The position numbers and the translations under genes were made by a program. A stretch of DNA of 21,510 nucleotides, from contig CAJUDU010000042.1 in assembly GCA_910584935.1 (NCBI GenBank), positions 1 to 21,510 on the forward strand. The letters run 5' to 3'. Numbering within the stretch: position 1 is the first letter of the stretch; every line of letters starts with the position of its first letter. This DNA is from an uncultured Butyricicoccus sp. Lineage in GTDB: Bacteria; Bacillota; Clostridia; Oscillospirales; Butyricicoccaceae. Under the pieces are notes generated by a model that saw only the letters and a program-made list of their open reading frames with translations, did not search any database and was not told the origin of the DNA. Positions 12,674-20,528 of this stretch are shown here, piece by piece.

Positions 12674-14368
12674 ATGAATTTAATGGAAACCGCACGGCAA
12701 CAGGTAGCTGATATTGTTCGTGCAGCATATGAAAAGGCAGCGGCGGCAGGGGATTTGCCGCAAGCGGCATTGCCGGAACCTGCTGTAGAAACACCAAAAG
12801 ACGCGACAAATGGCGATTGGGCGTGTACCATTGCGATGCAGGGTGCAAAGGTGCTGCATATGGCGCCGCGCAAAATCGCGGAAGCGCTTGTGGGACATAT
12901 GGTGCTTGACAGCACATATTTTAAGGATGTCAGCATTGCGGGGCCGGGCTTTTTGAATTTTACCTATGGTATGGGTTGGTATCAGGATGCGATTCGGGCA
13001 GTGATGCAGCAAGGCGCGGATTATGGCAAAAGCAAAGCGGCAAAGCCGGAAAAAATTATGGTAGAATTTGTTTCCGCCAACCCGACAGGGCCGATGCACA
13101 TGGGCAATGCACGCGGCGGCGTTTTAGGTGACTGCCTTGCCGAGGTGCTTTCATGGGCGGGGCATGATGTGACCCGTGAATTTTATATCAATGATGCTGG
13201 CAACCAGGTGGATAAGTTTGCCCATTCGGTAGAAGGGCGGTATATTCAGGCGCTGAAAGGCGAAAATGCACTGGAATTTGATCCATCTTGGTACCAAGGG
13301 GAAGATATTAAAGCGTTGGCACAGCTTTTGGTGCAGCAGTATGGGGACAAGCTGCTGGACAAGCCCGAACAGGAACGGCTGGATATCATCACAGGGTTTG
13401 GCTTGCCGCATAATATTGAGAAAATGCAGCGGGATTTGGCACGGTACAAAATCAATTATGATGTATGGTTCCGGGAAAGCACGCTGCATGAATCAGGTGC
13501 GGTTGCGGAAGCGGTGAAGTTATTAGAAGATGCCGGTATGACCTATGAACAGGACGGCGCGTTATGGCTGCGTTCCACAGCGTTTGGTGCGGAAAAAGAC
13601 GATGTATTGCGCCGCGCAAATGGGTTTTACACTTATTTTGCCGCAGATATTGCCTATCATCGGAACAAGTTTAAAACACGCGGGTTTGACCGGGTGATTA
13701 ACATTTGGGGTGCGGATCATCATGGGCACGTAGCACGGCTTCAGCGTGCGCTGGACGCAATTGGGCTGGACGGCACAAATCGGTTGGAAATTGTGCTGAT
13801 GCAGCTTGTGCGCATGATGCAGGATGGCGAAGTGGTGCGTATGTCCAAGCGCACCGGCAAGAGCTTAACGCTGTCTGATTTGCTGGATGAAATCCCAGTG
13901 GATGCGGCGCGGTTTTTCTTTAATTCACGCGCAGCAGAAACCCAAATGGAATTTGATTTGGATTTGGCTGTCCGGCAGGACAGCGAAAATCCGCTGTATT
14001 ATATTCAGTATGCACATGCACGCATTTGCTCGGTGGTGCGCGGGGCACAGCAGGCGGGTATTGCCCTGCCGGATGCGGCAAAAGTGGATTTGACAGTCCT
14101 GGCGCACGAGGAAGAAAAAGCACTGATTCGAGCAGTTGCGTTGCTGCCAGAGGAAATCCAAACGGCAGCGCGTATGCGTGATCCATCGCGCCTCAATAAA
14201 TATGGGGTGGTACTGGCGGCGCAGTTCCACAAATTTTACAATGCGTGCCGGATTAATGATGCGGAACCGGCGCTGCGGGATGCACGGCTTGCGTTATGTA
14301 TGGCGACTGTACAAACCGTGCGCAATGTGCTGGCGATGATTGGGGTTGATGCGCCAGAGCATATGTAA
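12674..14368 (+). CDS. argS: Arginyl-tRNA synthetase
   Basis: A 564-residue class I aminoacyl-tRNA synthetase that charges tRNA-Arg. The N-terminal Arg-tRNA-synthetase domain comes first. The HIGH-type motif is PTGPMHMGNARGG (His142 region). ADHHGHVAR lies in the catalytic core, the KMSKS-type loop is RMSKRTGK at about 389-396, and a DALR anticodon-binding domain follows (to RNVLAMIGVDAPE). The start at 12674 follows GGAG at 12661-12664; a longer frame upstream runs through ywiB and is not used. Last gene of the ddl operon, followed by a terminator. Full length. It is coincidence worth noting, not evidence of function, that the adjacent element targets a tRNA-Arg gene. Confidence 0.96.
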   Translation: MNLMETARQQVADIVRAAYEKAAAAGDLPQAALPEPAVETPKDATNGDWACTIAMQGAKVLHMAPRKIAEALVGHMVLDSTYFKDVSIAGPGFLNFTYGMGWYQDAIRAVMQQGADYGKSKAAKPEKIMVEFVSANPTGPMHMGNARGGVLGDCLAEVLSWAGHDVTREFYINDAGNQVDKFAHSVEGRYIQALKGENALEFDPSWYQGEDIKALAQLLVQQYGDKLLDKPEQERLDIITGFGLPHNIEKMQRDLARYKINYDVWFRESTLHESGAVAEAVKLLEDAGMTYEQDGALWLRSTAFGAEKDDVLRRANGFYTYFAADIAYHRNKFKTRGFDRVINIWGADHHGHVARLQRALDAIGLDGTNRLEIVLMQLVRMMQDGEVVRMSKRTGKSLTLSDLLDEIPVDAARFFFNSRAAETQMEFDLDLAVRQDSENPLYYIQYAHARICSVVRGAQQAGIALPDAAKVDLTVLAHEEEKALIRAVALLPEEIQTAARMRDPSRLNKYGVVLAAQFHKFYNACRINDAEPALRDARLALCMATVQTVRNVLAMIGVDAPEHM

Positions 14369-14376
14369 GAGTGGTT

Positions 14377-14400
14377 AAAAATCCCCTTTTGGGGATTTTT
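14377..14400 (+). terminator. Terminator after argS
   Basis: A perfect 10-bp stem pairs AAAAATCCCC with GGGGATTTTT around a TTTT loop, eight bases after the argS stop. The T run is part of the stem. Confidence 0.9.
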
Positions 14401-14402
14401 AA

Positions 14403-14591
14403 AAGAGGGTTCCGCCCGCTGCGGCAGGCGGCTTGGGGCGCCGCCCCAAGACCCTGCCGCCTTTTGAAAAAGGCGGGCGAAAACTTTATTCTTTTGGCTG
14501 CGGTGCAGCCTGGTTTACTCATGCTGGCAGGCATCCTGTGGGGAGGGAGGCTTGCTGGAATTTGGCAATCCATGCCGAACCATGGATTGCC
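14403..14591. repeat. Hairpin-rich intergenic repeat region
   Basis: In the 250 bases between argS and the protease gene lie, in order: CTTGGGGC paired with GCCCCAAG (14432-14450), GCCGCCTTTT paired with AAAAGGCGG (about 14456-14476), GGCTGC paired with GCAGCC (14496-14510), and an 11-bp perfect stem GGCAATCCATG/CATGGATTGCC around CCGAAC (14564-14591). The GC-rich first part (14403-14480) resembles dispersed palindromic repeats common between genes in Clostridia. The 83-codon frame across it is not a credible gene. Confidence 0.55.
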
Positions 14592-14618
14592 CGGTGCCTG
14601 TAAAGGAGGCGTTTTCAC

Positions 14619-16112
14619 ATGACAAATTCCCGTATCCGGAAAGTGATTTCCTTTGTATTGGTTGTAATACTCACGTTCAGCAGTGCCGCGGCGTTTTCAT
14701 CGGAAATCAATACACGGTTTGAATTTATTTTGTCACAGATTGAGGCAAACAGTTTATATACGCAGGACAAAGGGATGCCGCAGTCTGAAATTGATTATTG
14801 GAATACATATCTGGCAGAGCATCCAGATGAGTTTGACAAGGTGATTAATGATTATTTGGCAACGCTGGATACGCATTCTATGTATTTATCCGGCAGTGAA
14901 TATGAACAAGGGTTTTCGACGCTGGTTGGGTATAGCGGCATTGGCATCAGTATGCAGCAGACGCCAGAAGGGATTATGATTACAAGTGTCAACCGTTCGG
15001 GTTCGGCATATACAGCGGGCGTAAAGATTGGTGACCGTATTGTCGCGCTGGACGGCGAGGATGTTACGCAGATGACAGCGACCCAGATTTCGGAGAAATC
15101 GCGTGGCGATGCGGGGACGACCTTGCGCCTGACAGTAGAACGCGATGGGCAGCGGTTGGATTTTGACCTTGTTCGGAAACATATCCAGCAGGAATATGTT
15201 TCATCACAGACAGCGGCGGATGGTGTGGAATATATCCGCGTGGAAGCGATGGGTTCCCAAGGTGATTTGGATACGTTTAATGAAATTTGGCATGGACTGG
15301 ATGAGAAAAACACCCGTGCGGTGATTTTGGATTTACGTTCCAATGGCGGCGGGCTGATTGACGTTGCTTGGGGCATGGCAAATACCATCTTAGAGGAAAA
15401 AGGCGCATATATGGGTGCAATTCTATGGCGCGAAGACCAAGGCGGCTTAGAAAAGCATTATGCAACAGGCGGCGGATTGCCGTTGAATAAAATATGTGTG
15501 CTGGTGGATGAGAACACTGCTTCCGCGGCAGAAATGCTGACCGGTATTTTGAAAGAGGTTGGCGGTGCGGATGTGCTTGGCACAACGACATATGGCAAAG
15601 GACAGGGGCAATATCATTTGACCATGCTTGATGGGGTATCCAAACTGATTATTACGTGTTTGGAAATGCACTTGCCACAGCAGGGCTGCTGGGAAGGCAA
15701 AGGCATCCAGCCAACGCAAAGCGTTGCGGAAAATACATCTGCGGGCAATTACCTGCAAGGACTAGAAGCACTGGACACAAATGGGACATTGACTTATGGA
15801 CAGAAATCGGAACAGGTGCGCGCATTAAGCGGCAGGCTTTTCCTGTTGGGCTATGTTTCTGGTGCGTCAGATGTGTTTGATACCGATTTGTTAAGCGCGG
15901 TAAGGCGTTTTCAGAAAGATAATGGGTTACAGCAGCGTATTATCGCGGATCAGGCAACGTTAGCGGCGGTAAGTGAAAAAGCGGCAGCACTGGATAATGG
16001 TGCGCAGCAGATCGACAAGGTTTATTATACCGCGCTGGATCTTTGCAAACAGGCAGCGGCGCAGCCCGCACGGTATACAGCATTGCCAGATGGCAATTGG
16101 CGTGCCGCATAA
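14619..16112 (+). CDS. S41 family carboxy-terminal processing protease with PDZ and peptidoglycan-binding domains
   Basis: A 497-residue exported serine protease. The signal peptide or membrane anchor is at about 6-27 (VISFVLVVILTFSSAAAF). A helical N-terminal region follows, then a PDZ domain at about 100-180 (GYSGIGISMQQTPEGIMITSV, AGVKIGDRIVALDGEDV) and the S41 core with LRSNGGGL. The Ser/Lys catalytic dyad is Ser302 (ENTASAAEM) and Lys327 (TYGKGQGQ), with the 25-residue spacing seen in CtpA/CtpB. A C-terminal peptidoglycan-binding (PG_binding_1) domain spans about 390-445 (YGQKSEQVRALSGRLFLLGY, AVRRFQKDNGL), so it acts at the cell wall. AAAGGAGG precedes the ATG by about 9 bases. It resembles Bacillus CtpA/CtpB; its substrate is unknown. 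The last 50 residues match no domain I recognise. Confidence 0.92.
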   Translation: MTNSRIRKVISFVLVVILTFSSAAAFSSEINTRFEFILSQIEANSLYTQDKGMPQSEIDYWNTYLAEHPDEFDKVINDYLATLDTHSMYLSGSEYEQGFSTLVGYSGIGISMQQTPEGIMITSVNRSGSAYTAGVKIGDRIVALDGEDVTQMTATQISEKSRGDAGTTLRLTVERDGQRLDFDLVRKHIQQEYVSSQTAADGVEYIRVEAMGSQGDLDTFNEIWHGLDEKNTRAVILDLRSNGGGLIDVAWGMANTILEEKGAYMGAILWREDQGGLEKHYATGGGLPLNKICVLVDENTASAAEMLTGILKEVGGADVLGTTTYGKGQGQYHLTMLDGVSKLIITCLEMHLPQQGCWEGKGIQPTQSVAENTSAGNYLQGLEALDTNGTLTYGQKSEQVRALSGRLFLLGYVSGASDVFDTDLLSAVRRFQKDNGLQQRIIADQATLAAVSEKAAALDNGAQQIDKVYYTALDLCKQAAAQPARYTALPDGNWRAA

Positions 16113-16153
16113 GGTTTCTGGTGGTTGATGGAAATCAGAAAGGGTTGATTTTG

Positions 16154-16729
16154 ATGAATACAAGCCTTGCATATCAAGATCCTGTTTGGGAAGAACTGAT
16201 TGATGGGAAGATTGTGGCAATGTCGCCGCGCCCCAAGGTTCACCATAATAGGGTTGCGGAAAATATTGATTTCATTTTTCGGACATACCTGAAAGGGAAA
16301 CAGTGTATACCGCTCGGTGATGGTTATGATGTTCATCTGACCCCAAAAGACTGTTTCATCCCGGATTTTATGATTGTTTGTGACCGCAGCAAGATCAAAG
16401 CAGATGGTGTGCGTGGCGCACCGGATTTGGTTGTAGAAGTGCTGTCACCCAGCACAGCGAAAAATGACCGTGGATATAAAAAAGATATTTATGCCGAATG
16501 CGGTGTGAAAGAATATTGGATTGTAAACCCAATAGACAAATCCATTGAACAATATTTCCTGCAAGATGGGGATTTCATTTTGCAGGAAGTATATACCTAC
16601 TATTCAGATGAGATTATTAATCTGATGAAACCGGAAGAACGCGCCGCAGTAATAAAAACGTTTCAGTGCAGTTTATATGATGATTTGTTGATTCCTTTGG
16701 AAGATATTTTTGCAAATATGCTGACATAA
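16154..16729 (+). CDS. Uma2 family (DUF820) putative restriction-endonuclease-like protein
   Basis: A 191-residue protein of the PD-(D/E)XK fold. The family signature is visible: YELIDGKIV-like start (WEELIDGKIVAMSPRPKVHHNRV), then the catalytic segment CFIPDFMIVCD, PDLVVEVLSPSTAKNDRGYKKDIYAECGVKEYWIVNP, which carries Asp, Glu and Lys in the expected order. Uma2 proteins are abundant in cyanobacteria and scattered elsewhere; their biological role is unknown, and nuclease activity is inferred from the fold. The ATG at 16154 with AGAAAGGG upstream is chosen; a longer frame would overlap the protease gene. It sits 41 bases after the protease on the same strand, with no partner gene that explains it. 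Confidence 0.88.
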   Translation: MNTSLAYQDPVWEELIDGKIVAMSPRPKVHHNRVAENIDFIFRTYLKGKQCIPLGDGYDVHLTPKDCFIPDFMIVCDRSKIKADGVRGAPDLVVEVLSPSTAKNDRGYKKDIYAECGVKEYWIVNPIDKSIEQYFLQDGDFILQEVYTYYSDEIINLMKPEERAAVIKTFQCSLYDDLLIPLEDIFANMLT

Positions 16730-16757
16730 AAGAATAACAACTTGGTTTGGAGGAAAT

Positions 16758-17777
16758 ATGGAACCCATTCCTTTGTGTACCCGTCAGATTTTAGCGATTT
16801 CCGGGCAAGATTGTGCTTTAGCAGCCAGTGTGCCGGCAAGCCTTATCGGGGCACTTGCAACATCAGAAAAATCATTCCAGCGAATGCTGGGGTATGGTTT
16901 GCCCGTGGGCGTGGCACTGCCGTGCCCGCCCACACCAAAAGATATGGATACCCCTTGGATAGAACGGTATATCAAACAATGTAAAACGGCATTTCGCCCG
17001 CGGATGCAGGAAAAAGCAGCGTTTTATTACTTGCGCGGCGCGGAGGATTTCCGAGCGCTGCGTGCGGCTGTTTTAGCGCTGACCGATATGACTGGGCGAA
17101 CCGTGGTTGCTGAACTCCATGCTGCCGCAGAAGGGCGCATGGCAGATGGAACCGATTGCTTAGCGGCAGTCGGTGTGCTCCAGCGGATTGGGGTGTCAAC
17201 CGTCATGCTCAGCGCGGCACAGCCTGAACAACTGGAAGACGCACTTGAACGGATTGCACCATATGCACGTCTGTCCATTGGCGTATGTGTGCCCTGCAGT
17301 TGGCTTGAACAGAATATTCAGCTTACAAATGTGGAAATTTTACTGCCTGCGCCGCATGAAAGTGCTGCCCGTGTATGGCAGGCGCTGGAGGGCTATGCTG
17401 GCGGCAGGACAGTCCGGCGTGACCATGATGATGTCATTTTAGCCCCGGATGGGCGCGATGCGCATTTTATTGATGCAGTGACCGATATTTCAGATGAAAT
17501 TGACTGCGACCATCATTTGGAGGAACGCTTGCTGGAAATTGAGGATGAAGAAGCGGCAGCTCTTAAACTGCTGCTGCATGAAGAAGATGACCTTTATAAT
17601 TTGGAAACTGATGGCTATATGCTGTCGCGCCCAGTGTGTTTATATGCAGAACATCCGGAGCTGCTCGAAAAAGCATTGCGGGTATATCCAGGACTTGCGA
17701 TTTATGATGGAACTTGGGAAATTGCCCCGGCAGTTGCCCGGTATTTTTCCGAAAAATATGGGATGATATGTTTATAA
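16758..17777 (+). CDS. Uncharacterised protein resembling a degenerate MetH homocysteine/pterin region
   Basis: A 339-residue protein with no clear full-length assignment. Residues about 115-175 (VVAELHAAAEGRMADGTDCLAAVGVLQRIGVSTVMLSAAQPEQLEDALERIAPYA) resemble the homocysteine S-methyltransferase barrel of cobalamin-dependent methionine synthases. The cysteine of the usual GxNC zinc motif is replaced (VMLSA), and no GGCC motif is seen. Residues about 290-325 (RPVCLYAEHPELLEKALRVYPGLAIYDGTWEI) recall the start of a pterin-binding domain, where a real one would continue for about 200 more residues. An acidic stretch (DISDEIDCDHHLEERLLEIEDEEAA) links them. GGAGGAAAT precedes the ATG at 16758. 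It is 28 bases after Uma2 and 28 before prmA. Activity as a methyltransferase seems unlikely; the assignment is tentative. Confidence 0.5.
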   Translation: MEPIPLCTRQILAISGQDCALAASVPASLIGALATSEKSFQRMLGYGLPVGVALPCPPTPKDMDTPWIERYIKQCKTAFRPRMQEKAAFYYLRGAEDFRALRAAVLALTDMTGRTVVAELHAAAEGRMADGTDCLAAVGVLQRIGVSTVMLSAAQPEQLEDALERIAPYARLSIGVCVPCSWLEQNIQLTNVEILLPAPHESAARVWQALEGYAGGRTVRRDHDDVILAPDGRDAHFIDAVTDISDEIDCDHHLEERLLEIEDEEAAALKLLLHEEDDLYNLETDGYMLSRPVCLYAEHPELLEKALRVYPGLAIYDGTWEIAPAVARYFSEKYGMICL

Positions 17778-17805
17778 GAATGGTTTGCAGATGGGAGGTT
17801 TATAT

Positions 17806-18771
17806 TTGGACTGGATAGAAGTGACAATTTTTACATCGACAGAAGGTATTTTGCCAGTAACCTGTTTGCTGGATGATATGGGGATTGAAGGCTATGCGCT
17901 CGAAGATGCCGCTGATTTTGAAGCATTTTTGCAGGATACCGAAATTTATTGGGATTATGTCGATGAAAAGCTGAAAGAGGATTTGATAAATCAGGAAACA
18001 AAAATCAAAATATATCTTGCGGAAGATGAAAGTGGGCAAATACAGCTTGCACAGTTAAATGCTGCGCTGGAAAAGCTGCGGCAACAGGATACGGCGCATC
18101 AATACGGCAGGCTGGTGACAGAAACCAGCATTTCTCGCCAGCAGGATTGGGAATGGGGCTGGAAACAATATTTTAAGCCGTTCCCAGTTGGGCAGAAGTT
18201 TATCATTAAACCATCTTGGGAAACGGTAGAGGATACTGCTGGACGGACGGTTTTGGAGATTGACCCAGCATCCAGCTTTGGCACAGGCACCCATGATACC
18301 ACACAGCTTTGCATTGCGGCGCTGGAACAAACGGTAACTGGCGGTGAAAAACTGCTTGATATGGGAACAGGGTCTGGTATTTTGGCGATTGCGGCGGCAA
18401 TGCTCGGCGCAAAAGCGGATACTGTGGTGGATATTGATGCCCATTGTCTGACCTGCGCCCAGGAAAACGCGGAACGCAATCAGGTGCATATCTGGCGGGC
18501 ATTGCATGGCGATGCTTTGCGTGATCCAAAACTTGAACAGGAAATCGGCGCAGGATATCAGATTATCACAGCGAATATTGTTGCGGATATTATCATTGCC
18601 ATGGCACCCATGTTCTGGAGCAAGCTGGAGCCTGACGGCACATTAATCTGTTCTGGCATTTTAGAGGAACGAGCGGATGAAGTACAAAATGCCTTGCAAA
18701 ATACAGGTTTTTTGTTGCTGAACCGACAGGCAAGCGGCGGCTGGAGCTGTCTGCGGCTGCGTAGGGCATAA
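17806..18771 (+). CDS. prmA: Ribosomal protein L11 methyltransferase
   Basis: A 321-residue SAM-dependent enzyme that trimethylates ribosomal protein L11. The start is taken at a TTG at 17806, because GGGAGG ends 7 bases upstream and translation begins with DWIEVTIFTSTEGI, the family N-terminus; the in-frame ATG at 17791 overlaps the ribosome site. The PrmA substrate-recognition domain occupies about 1-110. WETVEDTAGRTVLEIDPASSFGTGTHDTT (GTGTH at 159-163), LLDMGTGSGILAIAAAMLGA (GTGSG at 187-191) and ITANIVADIIIAMAP are the methyltransferase motifs. Full length and intact. It is normally clustered with rsmE, as here. Confidence 0.94.
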   Translation: MDWIEVTIFTSTEGILPVTCLLDDMGIEGYALEDAADFEAFLQDTEIYWDYVDEKLKEDLINQETKIKIYLAEDESGQIQLAQLNAALEKLRQQDTAHQYGRLVTETSISRQQDWEWGWKQYFKPFPVGQKFIIKPSWETVEDTAGRTVLEIDPASSFGTGTHDTTQLCIAALEQTVTGGEKLLDMGTGSGILAIAAAMLGAKADTVVDIDAHCLTCAQENAERNQVHIWRALHGDALRDPKLEQEIGAGYQIITANIVADIIIAMAPMFWSKLEPDGTLICSGILEERADEVQNALQNTGFLLLNRQASGGWSCLRLRRA

Positions 18772-18813
18772 AAAATACAGCAAATTGCCCAACGTTTTGA
18801 CGCGAAAAAAAGC

Positions 18814-18842
18814 TGGACAATTGGCCGTGTGTTTGCTAAAAT
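18814..18842 (+). promoter_or_regulatory. Promoter upstream of rsmE
   Basis: TGGACA (18814-18819), a 17-base spacer and TAAAAT (18837-18842) lie in the 137-base gap after prmA, about 65 bases ahead of the rsmE start. This suggests rsmE and the following membrane gene have their own promoter. Confidence 0.55.
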
Positions 18843-18908
18843 GAGTAGTAAGCACGGAGTTTTTTTCCTGCGCTTGGAATTGCAATGAAAGGGATGACAG
18901 GGGTTACA

Positions 18909-19652
18909 ATGCCCAGGTTTTTTATAAACGCTGTTCCACAGGATGGGTTGATCCCCATTACTGGGGAGGATGCACATCATATCATTCGGGTATTGCGCAT
19001 GAAAATCGGGGAAACCTTGATAATATGCGACAGTGCCGGGCATGATTATATTTGCTCACTGCAAAGGATCTGCAAAGAAGAAGCGCTATGCAAGGTGGAG
19101 CGCATAGAGCCTTCTGCTGGAGAGCCGCATACATGGGTTACATTATATATGGGCCTGCCCAAAGGGGATAAAATGGATTTTATTGTGCAGAAAGCAGTGG
19201 AGCTTGGTGCGGCGGAAATTATCCCTTTTGCTGCTGCGCGGAGTGTTTCACGGCCTGAAAGCAATGCGCTGCATAAGAAATACAGCCGTTGGCGGAAGAT
19301 TGCCCGTGACGCTGCAATGCAGTGTGGGCGGGGACGCATCCCTGCTGTCGGAGAACTTATCAGCCATGCGCAGGCTGTGCAGGATGCTGCTGGGCATGAT
19401 ATTGCGTTGTTTTTAAACGAAAATGAAACCCAGCGAGGAATCCGGCAGGTGCTGGGCAACCAGCAGGTACAACGGCTGGCGGTGATGGTTGGACCAGAAG
19501 GCGGCTTTGCACCCGAAGAAGTCGGGGCCGCAGTTGCAGCCGGAATGGACAGCGTGTCCCTTGGGCCGCGTATCCTGCGGTGTGAAACCGCGCCATTGGC
19601 GGCGCTTTCCATTGCTTTATATGAAACAGAATATCATTCATTCGGAGAATAA
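18909..19652 (+). CDS. rsmE: 16S rRNA (uracil-1498-N3)-methyltransferase
   Basis: A 247-residue SPOUT-class enzyme that methylates U1498 of 16S rRNA. It begins with the PUA-like domain MPRFFINAVPQDG...GEDAHHIIRVLRMKIGE. The SPOUT knot motifs are GLPKGDKMDFIVQKAVELGAAEIIPF, MVGPEGGFAPEEV (about 193-205) and SLGPRILRCETAPLAAL near the C-terminus. The ATG at 18909 follows AGGGG by about 6 bases and gives the family start; the earlier ATG at 18885 is less likely. Intact and full length. Confidence 0.95.
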   Translation: MPRFFINAVPQDGLIPITGEDAHHIIRVLRMKIGETLIICDSAGHDYICSLQRICKEEALCKVERIEPSAGEPHTWVTLYMGLPKGDKMDFIVQKAVELGAAEIIPFAAARSVSRPESNALHKKYSRWRKIARDAAMQCGRGRIPAVGELISHAQAVQDAAGHDIALFLNENETQRGIRQVLGNQQVQRLAVMVGPEGGFAPEEVGAAVAAGMDSVSLGPRILRCETAPLAALSIALYETEYHSFGE

Positions 19653-19674
19653 GAAAAGACTGGAGTTGGTTTTT

Positions 19675-20454
19675 TTGGCGGCAAAGAATATGCCTCAAAA
19701 GAAGGAAGAAGATTATATTACCAATAAAGTGCTTGCTGTATTTACGGTTTGCCTGGCAGGGGTGCTGATTCTGATGGGGATTAGCAGGCTGTTGAGCCGT
19801 GGGGATACATTCCTGGCTGGCATGACGACGGTGCGCGTGCTGATGGGCATATCCGCAGTGGGCATCCTGCTTGGCATTATTATGGCAGTGCGGGAAAAAT
19901 CCAGCGGCAAAGATAACACATACAAAATCCTGACCGGGCGCAGCCTGATTATTGTGTTTGCGGTGTCATTGGTGGTTTTGGCGTTTATTCATTATTATGG
20001 GTTCCCGGTATTTAAATTTTTCTATGCGCTGCTGCCTGCGCTGGCGGTGTATTATCTGATTTATCATTCGTATCAGGCAGAATTTTGTGTGATTTCTGTG
20101 GATTGCGGCATTGCTGTGCTGCTTTTGATGCTGGTGCGCTGGATTCAGGTCAATGGCGGCGCACGGCGGGTTAGCTGCATTGTTGCAGCTGTATGCGGCG
20201 CATTGGCGCTGGTACAGATTGCGCTGGCGCTGCAAATCCGCAAGGCGGATGGCAAGCTGAAATTTGGCAGCCGGAAACTTAGTTTTGTATTTTCTAAAAA
20301 TGCGTATACCATGCTGATTGTAACGCCGGTTGTGATGACGGCTTTGCTTGTAATTGGTGCGCTGATGGGCACAACCGTATCGCTATATGCGGTATTTGCT
20401 GTGGTAAGTTATCTGTTTGTCACAGCGGTCTATTATACAGTAAAAATGATGTGA
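19675..20454 (+). CDS. Polytopic membrane protein of unknown function
   Basis: A protein of 259 residues from a TTG at 19675 (GGAG 9 bases upstream) or 254 from the ATG at 19690, which lacks a clear ribosome site. About eight hydrophobic segments are visible. The first begins with KVLAVFTVCLAGVLILMGI; others include SLIIVFAVSLVVLAFIHYYGF, FKFFYALLPALAVYYLIYH, the segment after VSLYAVFAVVSYLF, and a C-terminal YYTVKMM. The short N-terminus is charged (MPQKKEEDYITNK) and cytoplasmic by the positive-inside rule. I recognise no catalytic or transporter motif. It starts 22 bases after rsmE and is probably co-transcribed with it, then ends at a terminator. Confidence 0.8.
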   Translation: MAAKNMPQKKEEDYITNKVLAVFTVCLAGVLILMGISRLLSRGDTFLAGMTTVRVLMGISAVGILLGIIMAVREKSSGKDNTYKILTGRSLIIVFAVSLVVLAFIHYYGFPVFKFFYALLPALAVYYLIYHSYQAEFCVISVDCGIAVLLLMLVRWIQVNGGARRVSCIVAAVCGALALVQIALALQIRKADGKLKFGSRKLSFVFSKNAYTMLIVTPVVMTALLVIGALMGTTVSLYAVFAVVSYLFVTAVYYTVKMM

Positions 20455-20455
20455 T

Positions 20456-20504
20456 AAAAAAAACAGGGGATGCGGGCAGCAAAAAGCTGTCCGCCTGTTT
20501 TTTT
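20456..20504 (+). terminator. Terminator after the membrane protein gene
   Basis: An upper stem GGGCAGC/GCTGTCC with an AAAAA loop sits on a lower stem AAACAGG/CCTGTTT, with an internal bulge, followed by four more T residues. It lies directly behind the stop codon at 20454 and only about 25 bases ahead of the next gene. Confidence 0.8.
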
Positions 20505-20528
20505 CTGTCGAGGGAGGTGTGTATCAGG

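Noticed and set aside
14371..14622. 83-codon frame between argS and the protease
   Set aside because: It runs across a terminator and several palindromes, has no ribosome site, and reads as a translated intergenic repeat.
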